Shown one piece after another: positions 9,701 through 16,860 of a stretch of DNA of 64,000 nt. The stretch is from DAOPJM01 sp035399665 (GTDB taxonomy: Bacteria; Bacillota; Clostridia; Christensenellales; CAG-138): the NCBI GenBank assembly GCA_035399665.1, contig DAOPJM010000004.1, forward strand, positions 28,678 to 92,677, read 5' to 3'. The notes under the pieces are model-generated. The model made no database searches, was not told the DNA's origin, and saw only the letters and a list, made by a program, of their open reading frames with translations. Positions within the stretch are counted from its first letter, which is position 1, and each line of letters starts with the position of its first letter. A program made the translations under genes and the position numbers.

Positions 9701-12182
9701 CATTCCAAGTCGCCCAGTCCCTTGTCTCGTCATTGTTGGTTGCGGCGGCAAGGTAGTTGGCGCAGGACACCGCTACTTGCTTTTCGGCCTTGTAGCCCTC
9801 GGCGGTCAGCTGCGAAAGCTGACGCTGAAGTATGGTCATGCCGTAGTTGAACTCATGGTTGCCCGGTACGAACAGGTCGTAGCCCATGGTACGCAGGGTT
9901 TTCATCGCGGGGTCGGCTATCTCCTCGCGATAGAAGGCGAAGTAATAGCTCATCGGGGTACCCTGTACAAGGTCGCCCGCATCGACCAGGATTACATTCT
10001 CGCTCTCTTGGCGAACCTTCTTGACATAAGCCTCAACATGGGCCAAGCCGCGGTCATAGGTTCCGCTGTAAGAAACGTCCTTCGTATAGTCGGTGGGATA
10101 GAACTGACCGTGCATATCGCTCGTCGCAAGAAGGCGAATCTCGACGGCCTCGTCCTCCACGTAGGGATAATCGCTTATGAGACCTACTATCTTGCGCAGT
10201 ATGCAGGAAGCGTCGCTCGCCTGCAGACCGGCTTCACCGTTGACGTCGGCGGCCTTCATGGCTACGGCATCCAACGAGGTAAGCCCTACAAGGTGTCTTA
10301 GGATATCCGAAGCGTCCTGAGCGTTGACAGAGCCGCTCTTGTTGGCGTCGCCCTTCATGAGGTCGTAGCTTACGCTCCAAGTGCTCTCGCTGCCAGCGTA
10401 GGGGATGTCATACGGGGTGACGGTACCCATGTACTCGATATACTCGCAAATGAGTGTGGGAACGGGCGCTCTCTCGTCTCCGAGATAAGCCGAAGCCGTC
10501 CAAACGCAGTCGTCGCCGTCCAAGCCCGTAGCTTCATAGAAGCCGTAGGAACCGCCGATACGGTAGCTGTTGAGCGCGACGCGGATCAAGCCCTCATAAT
10601 CCTTCAGGTCAACTCCGTTGTAGGTCGCGTACTCCAGCCTCTTGCCCTTCTCCTTAAAGACATTGATGTGATAATCAACACCGTAGAAGGTGTCAAGGCC
10701 GTATATGCTGTCGGAGGAATTGCGATATATTTCGCCGGTCGCCGCGTTGCAGGCATACATATCCGCGACGGTGTTCATCCAGTTATAGAGCTGCTCGCCC
10801 GTCATATCGACGGCGACAAGCAGGTTGTTGGAGTAACGGTAGAGCCTCGAAACATCCAGCAGGGAAACGGTATCGCCGTCCTTGGGAACAAAGCTCAGCG
10901 TTCCGTCCGAGTTCTTCCCGAACACAGGCGAGGCAATGGACACCGTAGCGCCCTCTATGCCAAGCTCCTCGCTCTGCCAGGTCGCCCAAATCTGCGCCTT
11001 ATGGACGAGATCCAGCAAGTGCGTCTGCTGCTCTATCATATCGTCGTTGGTCTTGCCCTGGGATTCATCGGTCAGCGCGTCCCAGCCGCCGCCGAAATCG
11101 CCGCGGGCCTCGCTCGCCCATTCGCGGGCTTCGTCATACCAAGGCTTAATGGTCTCGGCAAGCGTGGCGTCCACGGAAGCGCCGGACAGCGCGATGTTGG
11201 AGGTGCTGATCTCATAACCCGTGACCGCGCCCGCCTCGTCGAAGCTGAAGTTGATTACGGCGTTTGCGACGTTGCTGCCGCCGCCGTTGATTATCTGAAC
11301 GGTCTCTCCGTCCTTGTTGGTGAGGGTGCCGACGCGTGCGCTGTGGTCATGCCCACAGCTCACAATCGCCACGCCGGAGGAGTTCTGTACGCCGTTTATT
11401 ACCTGTGATTCAAGGGAGGATGAGCCGTAACCGGAGTGAGCGGAAACGATGATAAGATCCGCATCCTCGTTTGTGTTGATGTAGTCAACCCATTTCTGAA
11501 TCTCAACCTCAAGCAGGCGCTCCTCGTTGCCGTCAGAGTAGAACTTGAGATTGGGGAAGTTCTGGGATGAATCCCAACCGTCGCAGTTGGCGTTCGTGAT
11601 GCCGATTACCGCGATGGTGGCCGACTTGCCCGCTTCGTTGGTGAAGGTCTTGAGGGCATAGGGCTTATAGAAGCTGTCGCCCGCCTTGACCTGCTGCCCC
11701 AACAGATTCGTGCCGTCCTCGACCAAGGTCAGGTTGGCTCCGAGTACGTCTATGCCCGCATCTTCCAAAAGCAGCATCTGCCTGTCTCTTACGGACGGCA
11801 GGTAGTTGTACTCATGATTGCCCGTAACGAACATATCATAGCCGATATATTTGAGGGCGGTGGTCATGGGGTTTTCTTCTTGGTTCTTGATGGTGGCGGC
11901 ATACTGCGCCAAAAGATTGCCCTGGAATGTATCGCCGTTGTCCACGACGAGTACGTTGTCCTCGCCGTATGCGCTGCGCGCCTCGCTGATTACAGAGGCG
12001 ACGCGAACCATGCTGTTCACATCCTCCTTGGCGGTTGAAACGTCATACTGTGCGGATCTTCCGTGCATATCGGTGGTAGCATAGAAGGATACCGTGAGGC
12101 TGTTCGCGTCGGCGATGCTCCACACGGGCACAAGCGTTAACACCATTAGAAGTGCGATCAATAAAGCTGTGACTTTCTTCAT
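6747..12182 (-). CDS. Secreted three-module 5'-nucleotidase/metallophosphoesterase with internal dockerin-like segment
   Basis: Predicted secreted enzyme of 1811 residues with a Sec signal peptide (about 1-26, MKKVTALLIALLMVLTLV...). It has three UshA-like units, each a calcineurin-type metallophosphoesterase domain plus a nucleotide-binding C-terminal domain: about 28-600, 681-1235 and 1244-1811. Each keeps metal motifs: TTDMHG/TSDMHG/TSDVHG, DNGDTFQG/DAGDLVQG/DSGDLIQG, GNHEYN/GNHEFN, HSG and GHDH/GHEH. The C-terminal FxxxDxxYG-like substrate motifs also recur (YDVIYGDGFSYV in units 2 and 3). Between units 1 and 2 (about 609-675) are two dockerin-like repeats, GDANKSGSVNAQDASDIL and ADVNGEAGLQASDASCIL. 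Units 2 and 3 are close copies. No LPXTG or S-layer motif was seen. It likely releases nucleosides and phosphate from external nucleotides. Confidence 0.9.
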   Translation of the reverse strand: MKKVTALLIALLMVLTLVPVWSIADANSLTVSFYATTDMHGRSAQYDVSTAKEDVNSMVRVASVISEARSAYGEDNVLVVDNGDTFQGNLLAQYAATIKNQEENPMTTALKYIGYDMFVTGNHEYNYLPSVRDRQMLLLEDAGIDVLGANLTLVEDGTNLLGQQVKAGDSFYKPYALKTFTNEAGKSATIAVIGITNANCDGWDSSQNFPNLKFYSDGNEERLLEVEIQKWVDYINTNEDADLIIVSAHSGYGSSSLESQVINGVQNSSGVAIVSCGHDHSARVGTLTNKDGETVQIINGGGSNVANAVINFSFDEAGAVTGYEISTSNIALSGASVDATLAETIKPWYDEAREWASEARGDFGGGWDALTDESQGKTNDDMIEQQTHLLDLVHKAQIWATWQSEELGIEGATVSIASPVFGKNSDGTLSFVPKDGDTVSLLDVSRLYRYSNNLLVAVDMTGEQLYNWMNTVADMYACNAATGEIYRNSSDSIYGLDTFYGVDYHINVFKEKGKRLEYATYNGVDLKDYEGLIRVALNSYRIGGSYGFYEATGLDGDDCVWTASAYLGDERAPVPTLICEYIEYMGTVTPYDIPYAGSESTWSVSYDLMKGDANKSGSVNAQDASDILRHLVGLTSLDAVAMKAADVNGEAGLQASDASCILRKIVGLISDYPYVEDEAVEIRLLATSDMHGQFYPTDYTKDVSYSGTYDRGLAHVEAYVKKVRQESENVILVDAGDLVQGTPMSYYFAFYREEIADPAMKTLRTMGYDLFVPGNHEFNYGMTILQRQLSQLTAEGYKAEKQVAVSCANYLAAATNNDETRDWATWNDYAPYIIKEYDGVKVAIMGIGNPNIANWDVPANWEGIYFAGVVETYLHYEAEMKAAADIIIVVSHSGIDSSDDSDFIRELITTTDSIDLAVSGHEHRNKVTKITNSKGETIHVISPYTKGRAVGDATLTYNPATGELSVTASVNSTASLKADPDVIRMLKPYEDETWNDYMLQSIGTAAGNFSASNLGVAPSAFMDLINRVQLWGAYDRTGLNTPDDTSDDTMAQLSISAPLTSGSAANLIPEGEIVLGDMFKLYRYENWFYQITMTGKELRTWLDFAASKISGSNGNFSVDLTYYDVIYGDGFSYVLDHTLADGQRVVSMTYNGVEVADTDVFTVVVNNYRYNGGGKYVEYLNNNGCEFIANDPDRIIYSTQYDMIQGEDKGQARNLLADYITAQKNSTIYPDITSTWSIAANQSTEVRLLATSDVHGQFYPTDYTVDVSKSGTYNRSLAQVATYVKSVREESENVILVDSGDLIQGTPMSYYYAFYKSEVTDPGMLALRSIGYDMFVPGNHEFNYGLAILNRQLADLTAEATAGESQVAVCVANYLAAETNNAETKDWATWNGYAPYIIKEYDGVKVALLGMGNPNIAKWDVPANWEGIYFAGVIETYEHYKAELQAAADIVVIVSHSGIDSSPLESDFVRELIETTDGIDLVISGHEHRSTVTKIANANGDLINVISPHTKGRGMADATFSYYPATDSLYVNASYVTVQGLAADAELVELLKPYETATWNEYMLVKIGEADGNFPAANLGTAPSAFMDLINRVQLWGAYDRTGLNTPYDTSDDTMAQLSISAPLTSGSAANLIGEGDVLRGDMFKLYRYENWFYQITMTGKEVKTWLEFAATKIDTDDGGNPYVTTSNLTYYDVIYGDGFSYVINYTNEKGSRVVSMTYNDVEVTDDDVFTVVVNNYRYNGGGNYVSYLNENGCPFTANDSARIIYSTQYDMIQGEDKGQARNLLADYISQMGTISPLISSTWRLTDGSDD
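6760..10170 (-). repeat. Tandem intragenic duplication of a nucleotidase module (two copies of about 1.7 kb)
   Basis: The segments at about 6760-8465 and 8470-10170 are close copies in the same orientation, offset by about 1.71 kb. Long stretches match almost base for base, for example the text around 6841-6895 and 8549-8602. They encode nucleotidase units 3 and 2. Unit 1 (10380-12100) is much more diverged, so this duplication is the more recent event. Confidence 0.85.
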
Positions 12183-12270
12183 AAAGATTCCTCCAATTCC
12201 TCCTAAAAATGATTGTTGTGGTCTTGGGTACTGTTGCTGTGGTTATCCTCCTTTCTTGGCGGTAAGTCTG

Positions 12271-12297
12271 CGTATGCCGCATTGAGCTTGGCATACG
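12271..12297 (-). promoter_or_regulatory. Hairpin in the 5' leader of the nucleotidase mRNA
   Basis: Inverted repeat CGTATGCC / GGCATACG with an 11-base loop, lying in the predicted 120-nt leader between the promoter at 12309-12337 and the start at 12182. No U-run follows on the minus strand, so it is not an obvious terminator. I do not recognise a known riboswitch here. Confidence 0.45.
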
Positions 12298-12308
12298 GCT
12301 ACGTTTAT

Positions 12309-12337
12309 ATATTAGCATATCTTTACATTTGAAACAA
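12309..12337 (-). promoter_or_regulatory. Predicted promoter of the nucleotidase gene
   Basis: On the minus strand TTGTTT, 17-bp spacer, TAATAT. It is the best sigma-A type match in the 265-bp divergent region and points away from the kinase promoter at 12386-12414. Confidence 0.5.
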
Positions 12338-12385
12338 GTGTTTTTGAACATTTCATGAACGAAATGTGCCTTTATCAAACCCGCC

Positions 12386-12414
12386 TTGTTAGAAGCTCAC
12401 AATTTTGCTATAAT
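12386..12414 (+). promoter_or_regulatory. Predicted promoter of the nucleoside kinase-lit-tsaD operon
   Basis: TTGTTA, 17-bp spacer, perfect TATAAT, 33 bp before the ATG at 12448, with a GAGGCG ribosome-binding site between. Confidence 0.7.
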
Positions 12415-12447
12415 AGGATACGAAGATTAATGTAAGAGGCGACAGCA

Positions 12448-14169
12448 ATGATACTTAGAATTGACGGTAATGAAATCGCTCCCAGACCTGACGAGACCCT
12501 GCTTGAGATAATCAAGGAGCTGGGGCTTGACTCTGATTCCCTAAAGGCAAGACCCTTGGCGGCGGACATCGCGGGCGAGGTGTTCACCCTCAACTATGTT
12601 CCCGTGCGTTCGACGGACGAGCGTCCCGCCGCTCCCACCACCTTTGCCATGCGCAGGGCGATACGCAGAAGCCGCGGCGACATAAAGCTTATTCGCTATG
12701 CGGAGAGCCGCGGCAAGGCGGTATACGAGCGCACACTGCTGTTCGTATTCTTCCTTGCGGTGCGTTCGCTGTGGCCTGACGCCGAGGTCAAGGTCAAGCA
12801 CGCCATAGGCGCGGGGCTTTATATCACCATCAAAAAGGACAGTCCCCTTACGGCCGAGGACGTAGAGCTGCTGCACAGCGAATGCGGCAGAACCGTCAAC
12901 GCCGACTACGTCTTAGAGCGCAAGCGTTTGGACATAGACGAGGCTATCGAGCTTTTTGAGCGCGACGGGCAGGAGGACAAGGTGCGCCTCTTGAAGTGGC
13001 GCAGATTCACCTACTTCGACATTTACCGCCATGGCGACTATGCCGACTACTTCTACGGCGAAATGTGTCCCTCGACCGGATATGTTCGGGTCTTTGACCT
13101 GCAATTCCACGACGACGGGCTTCTTTTGCTGCGCCCCGACAACTCCGACTACGATATGCCGGCCCCGCACGTCGATTCCCCCAAGTTTTTCGCGGTGTTC
13201 CATGAATCCGACCGTTGGGGCGAGCTGATGAGCTGTACCTGCATAGCCGACCTCAACGACCTTGTCGCCTCAGGCGAAATCCGCGAGCTTATCCGCGTCA
13301 ACGAGGCTTTGCACGAGAAGCGCTTCGCGGAGCTTGCCAACGAGGTCTCCGCAAGAAACGCCAAGGTGCTGCTGATAGCGGGACCATCAAGCTCCGGCAA
13401 GACGACGAGCGCGAACCGCATGGCGACTCAGCTTAGGGTTCTTGCCAAAAAGCCAATACTGCTGTCCTTGGACGATTATTACCTTGACCGCAGTCTCGTT
13501 CAGCCCGAGCCGGACGGCAGCTTCGACTTCGAACACATCAAAATGATAGATGTTCAGGGCTTTAACCGCGACCTTGAGGCGATGCTCAAGGGCGAAACCG
13601 TTGAGATTCCCAACTTCAACTTCAAGACGGGACAGCGTGAAATGCTCGGTCACTATGTTCACATGGATGACAACAGCATACTGATTATCGAGGGTCTGCA
13701 CGCCCTGAACCCCGCACTTTTGACCCCGTCTATCGACCACGGCAGCGTGTTCAGGCTGTTCGTCTCCGCGCTGACAACCTTAAACTATGACGACCACAAC
13801 CGCATTCCCACCGCAGAGGTGCGTCTGCTCCGCAGAATGGTGCGCGATTTTGAGACCAGAGGGTCCTCCCCCGAACGCACGCTCAATATGTGGGCGAGCG
13901 TAAGGGCGGGTGAGGAGCGTTGGATCTTCCCCTACCAGGAGGGGGCGGACGCCATACTCAACACGGCCCTTGTGTACGAGCTTGCCGTGCTGAAGAAGCA
14001 CATATTCCCCATACTTGAGACCGTTTCGCCTGAGAACCCCTGCTATTGGGAGACGATTTCGATTATCAAGTTCCTCAACTACGTTCAGGACGCCGCCGTG
14101 GAGGACGAGATTCCGCCAACCAGCATACTGCGCGAGTTCGTAGGCGGCAACGCCTTCTACCGTTCATAA
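12448..14169 (+). CDS. Nucleoside (uridine-type) kinase with ThrRS-like N-terminal domain
   Basis: Predicted cytosolic kinase of 573 residues. The N-terminal 270 residues resemble the TGS and editing-associated domains of threonyl-tRNA synthetase. The C-terminal third is a phosphoribulokinase/uridine kinase domain with Walker A GPSSSGKTTS at about 312-321 and LSLDDYYLDR near 340, typical of uridine kinases. This fusion is known in Firmicutes and other bacteria and is usually annotated as nucleoside kinase. The exact substrate cannot be read from sequence; uridine or cytidine is likely from the motif. It is the first gene of a plus-strand operon, 13 bp before the Lit-like gene, and diverges from the secreted nucleotidase, which suggests linked nucleoside salvage. 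Confidence 0.85.
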   Translation: MILRIDGNEIAPRPDETLLEIIKELGLDSDSLKARPLAADIAGEVFTLNYVPVRSTDERPAAPTTFAMRRAIRRSRGDIKLIRYAESRGKAVYERTLLFVFFLAVRSLWPDAEVKVKHAIGAGLYITIKKDSPLTAEDVELLHSECGRTVNADYVLERKRLDIDEAIELFERDGQEDKVRLLKWRRFTYFDIYRHGDYADYFYGEMCPSTGYVRVFDLQFHDDGLLLLRPDNSDYDMPAPHVDSPKFFAVFHESDRWGELMSCTCIADLNDLVASGEIRELIRVNEALHEKRFAELANEVSARNAKVLLIAGPSSSGKTTSANRMATQLRVLAKKPILLSLDDYYLDRSLVQPEPDGSFDFEHIKMIDVQGFNRDLEAMLKGETVEIPNFNFKTGQREMLGHYVHMDDNSILIIEGLHALNPALLTPSIDHGSVFRLFVSALTTLNYDDHNRIPTAEVRLLRRMVRDFETRGSSPERTLNMWASVRAGEERWIFPYQEGADAILNTALVYELAVLKKHIFPILETVSPENPCYWETISIIKFLNYVQDAAVEDEIPPTSILREFVGGNAFYRS

Positions 14170-14182
14170 AGGAGCTTGCCTG

Positions 14183-15184
14183 ATGAAAAAGATATTAGCG
14201 ACACTGCTTGCCGCCATTGCCTGCTTCATATTGATAATCTGCCTGTTATTCACCACAATACAGCTTGTTATGCATGACACGGCTTTTTTTGAGAGCCAAT
14301 TCACGGAGCTGAAGCTTGACGAGAGTATGGGCCTGACCCTAAGCAGTCTCTCCGCCGCCATCACGCGTCTGACCGACTACATGGAGGGCGATGCGCCGGA
14401 CATATCGCTCATTGTCACGCAGAACGGCGAACAGGTTGAGATGTTCGAGCTTGAAATAGAGATTACCCACATGGCGGAGGTCAGGGAGGTTTGGCAGCAA
14501 TGCGTTTCCTTCAGGAACATACTCCTTGTCGCGGCGCTGGGTCTGCTGTTTGTCGCCTTTCTCATCTACCATGAGCGCGGCGAATCGGTGTTCGTGAACG
14601 GGCTTATCTTCTCGCTTTTGATGTTTGGCGCCTGCGTCATCATCATTGGCACCTGGATTGCCATAGACTTCTCAAGCATGTGGACGACCTTCCATCACAT
14701 CATCTTCCCCGGAAGCAATAATTGGCTGTTGCCCGCGTCGTCACGCATGATACAGATGCTCCCCTCCAAGCTGTTTTCCGCCTTCATCACCCGCTGCGGC
14801 ATATACGCCATCGCCGTTCTTGCCCCCGTCCTGATCCTTTCGGTGACCTTTAGGGCAATCGCGAGACAGCGCATACGCAAGGCTGAAAAGGCTAAGCGCC
14901 AAAAGGAGGATGTCGAGCGGGTAAAGGAGATACCCGACGCCGTGGAGGACGGTCCCGACCTGTTGGCGGTACACAAGCTGACCAACCTTCCCGTCAGCAA
15001 GCGCGCCGAGGTCGCTGAGGAGATTCAGCGCACCCGCATGATACGCGAGGACGTGGAGACCTTCGGCAACGACGATATGCCCATCATTCGCGAGGATACG
15101 TCTTATATTAAGAAGGACGGCAGGTTCGAAAGCTCATCCTCATCAGACCTTGAGGATGATGACAACGACGATTACGACGATTGA
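14183..15184 (+). CDS. Lit-like (DUF1461/TIGR01906) integral membrane protein, possible lipoprotein intramolecular transacylase
   Basis: Membrane protein of 333 residues with an N-terminal helix (about 5-27), three more helices (about 112-130, 137-160, 205-230) and a long cytoplasmic-type charged tail ending in an Asp-rich stretch. The loop between helices 1 and 2 has ELEIEITHMAEVREVW. A second loop has MWTTFHHIIFPGSNNWLLP. These match the two conserved motifs of the TIGR01906 family, each with a histidine. Enterococcal Lit, a member of this family, moves an acyl chain from the lipid-linked cysteine sn-2 position to its amino group and needs such histidines. Assignment to the family is firm; the activity is inferred. 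The roughly 100-residue acidic tail is not part of the core family. Confidence 0.75.
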   Translation: MKKILATLLAAIACFILIICLLFTTIQLVMHDTAFFESQFTELKLDESMGLTLSSLSAAITRLTDYMEGDAPDISLIVTQNGEQVEMFELEIEITHMAEVREVWQQCVSFRNILLVAALGLLFVAFLIYHERGESVFVNGLIFSLLMFGACVIIIGTWIAIDFSSMWTTFHHIIFPGSNNWLLPASSRMIQMLPSKLFSAFITRCGIYAIAVLAPVLILSVTFRAIARQRIRKAEKAKRQKEDVERVKEIPDAVEDGPDLLAVHKLTNLPVSKRAEVAEEIQRTRMIREDVETFGNDDMPIIREDTSYIKKDGRFESSSSSDLEDDDNDDYDD

Positions 15185-15239
15185 GCCTTGTGCGCGGGGC
15201 GGTTTTGCTCCGGCGGCGGGACAATAAATAGGAGAAAAA

Positions 15240-16316
15240 ATGCTCTCATACGATGAAAGAGCCGAATTGAAGCTGAAGGAGCTTACAGACGCGGGGCAAG
15301 CCGTTGTGCTTGCGATAGAAAGCTCCTGTGACGAGACCGCCGCCGCCGTGGTGAAGAACGGCAGGCAGCTGCTGTCGAACAGCGTTTACACTCAGATACC
15401 CCTGCACAGGCGTTACGGCGGGGTCGTGCCGGAGCTTGCCTCAAGAAACCATGTCGAACAGATAGGCTCCGTGGTCTCATATGCCTTGGACGAGGCGGGT
15501 ATGAGTCTTGATTCCGTTGACGCCGTGGCAGTAACCTGCGGTCCGGGGCTTGTCGGCGCGCTCTTGGTCGGCGTGAGCTTCGCAAAGGCGCTCGCCCTCT
15601 CGCACGGACTGCCGCTTATAGGCACTCATCATATCATGGGACATATCGCCGCGAACTACCTAAGCTTTGCTGAGCTTGTCCCGCCCTTCATCTGCCTTGT
15701 GGCATCGGGTGGGCATAGTGAAATAGTCGAGGTCGTGGACTACGACCATTGCAGACTGATAGGCTCTACCCGCGATGACGCGGCGGGCGAGGCGTTCGAC
15801 AAGATTGCGAGGGTGCTCGGCCTGCCGTACCCCGGCGGCCCCGAGCTTGAGCGGCTCGCCAAAAGCGGCGATCCAAAGGCCTTTCGCTTTCATTCGGCAT
15901 TCAACGAGGGCTCAGGCTATGACATGAGCTTTTCGGGGCTGAAAACAGCGGTAATACAGCTGATGCACAACGCCGAGCAGCGGGGCGAGACGATAAGCCG
16001 CGCCGACGTTGCGGCAAGCTTTCAGTTTGCCGTCTGCAACATACTGACAGAGAAGGCAGTCAGGGCGGCAAAGGCCTATGTCTCGGAGGGCGGCAAGCCC
16101 GCGCTTGCGCTCGCGGGCGGGGTCTCGGCCAACTCCTGCCTGCGCCAAATGCTGCGGCGCTCCTGCGAAAAGAGCGGCATTGCCTTCTATTGTCCCGACC
16201 TTAAGTACTGCACCGACAACGCCGCCATGATAGGCTCGGCGGGCTTCTACCTCCTGATGAAGGGACATAGGTCGGGTCTTGACCTCAACGCCACGCCCTA
16301 CCTGAAGCTGTATTGA
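15240..16316 (+). CDS. tsaD: tRNA N6-adenosine threonylcarbamoyltransferase
   Basis: Transfers the threonylcarbamoyl group to A37 of ANN-decoding tRNAs, acting with TsaB and TsaE. ASKHA-fold protein of 358 residues: VLAIESSCDETAAAVVKNG near the start, the metal-binding HHIMGH at about 125, and ASGGHSEIVEV and LALAGGVSANSCLR for nucleotide binding. An AGGAG ribosome-binding site precedes the ATG. It follows the Lit-like gene by 55 bp and ends the operon; the next gene has its own promoter. TsaB and TsaE are not in this window. Confidence 0.97.
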   Translation: MLSYDERAELKLKELTDAGQAVVLAIESSCDETAAAVVKNGRQLLSNSVYTQIPLHRRYGGVVPELASRNHVEQIGSVVSYALDEAGMSLDSVDAVAVTCGPGLVGALLVGVSFAKALALSHGLPLIGTHHIMGHIAANYLSFAELVPPFICLVASGGHSEIVEVVDYDHCRLIGSTRDDAAGEAFDKIARVLGLPYPGGPELERLAKSGDPKAFRFHSAFNEGSGYDMSFSGLKTAVIQLMHNAEQRGETISRADVAASFQFAVCNILTEKAVRAAKAYVSEGGKPALALAGGVSANSCLRQMLRRSCEKSGIAFYCPDLKYCTDNAAMIGSAGFYLLMKGHRSGLDLNATPYLKLY

Positions 16317-16410
16317 CGCACGCCTTGCGGCGCAGGTCAAAGGCTCAGTGAACCCCCAATTCCTCCAAAATCCCCCCTTTCATCCTGATATGCTCCGTCA
16401 ACAAACCACG

Positions 16411-16580
16411 CTGTCATCCTGAGGAGCAGCAGCGACGAAGGATCTTGAAACAAGCTTGCGGTGAAAAGCCCCGCTCCCCCGTGGGATTCTCATCATTTCT
16501 GGTCATTGTCCCGCCGTGAGCGCCCCTTGACTTTTTAGTTTTCACCAAGATCCTTCGACTGACGCTCAGGATGACGGCGG
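16411..16580 (+). repeat. Bimodular inverted-repeat element, copy 1 (module a then b)
   Basis: Module a (16411-16480) starts with GTCATCCTGAGGAGCAGCAG and runs through GAAGGATCTTG. Module b (16511-16576) ends with the inverse form, ATCCTTCGACTGACGCTCAGGATGAC. The two could pair as a long imperfect hairpin. The same modules occur at 18764-18973 and 20238-20432, there in the order b then a. There is no coding potential and no transposase nearby. It fills most of the 544-bp gap before the propeller gene. Confidence 0.8.
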
Positions 16581-16670
16581 GGGTACGTTGGCGCAGCATA
16601 ATAGCATGACAGCGGGGGTGCGTTGGCGGAGTATAATAGCATGACAGCGGGGCGTGTTGGCAGCATATAC
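16571..16670 (+). repeat. Tandem 35-bp repeat, about 2.9 units
   Basis: Units at 16571-16605, 16606-16640 and 16641-16670 (shortened), each beginning ATGAC(A/G)GCGGGG and ending in AATAGC or its remnant. The array starts inside the last bases of inverted-repeat copy 1, so it probably grew from its edge. With fewer than three units and no spacers it is not a CRISPR array. Confidence 0.8.
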
Positions 16671-16806
16671 AACGGCGTGCTTTCGTCGTTCGGCAATACT
16701 CCAATGTCGCTCGCGCTGTTCTGCGGCTTGCATACATCATCTATATAATTCCCATGTAATCATTTATGATTTTCAGAAAACTTTACGCTTATGTCACATA
16801 CCCAAC

Positions 16807-16835
16807 TTGCGATTTATCTTATCATGGTTTATAAT
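16807..16835 (+). promoter_or_regulatory. Predicted promoter of the first beta-propeller gene
   Basis: TTGCGA, 17-bp spacer, TATAAT; 25 bp later the ATG follows a GGAGGTG ribosome-binding site. This supports the start at 16861 rather than an in-frame upstream codon. Confidence 0.7.
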
Positions 16836-16860
16836 TTACTGTATAAGTGGAGGTGTCTAC

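Noticed and set aside
9414..10301. Long open frame on the plus strand (295 codons)
   Set aside because: It is antisense to nucleotidase unit 2, which has clear conserved motifs; the frame reflects the codon bias of the real gene. The same applies to other long antisense frames, such as 3783-4595 and 7815-8381.
12183..12310. Purine-type riboswitch in the nucleotidase leader
   Set aside because: The leader is long enough, but I could not find the conserved core of a purine or other known riboswitch, only one simple hairpin.
16571..16670. Short regularly spaced repeats as a possible CRISPR array
   Set aside because: Units are contiguous 35-mers without distinct spacers, fewer than three complete copies, and no cas genes are present.
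16654..16860. Upstream extension of the first propeller gene
   Set aside because: The extension crosses tandem repeats and the promoter; the ATG at 16861 has a strong ribosome-binding site and gives a normal signal anchor.
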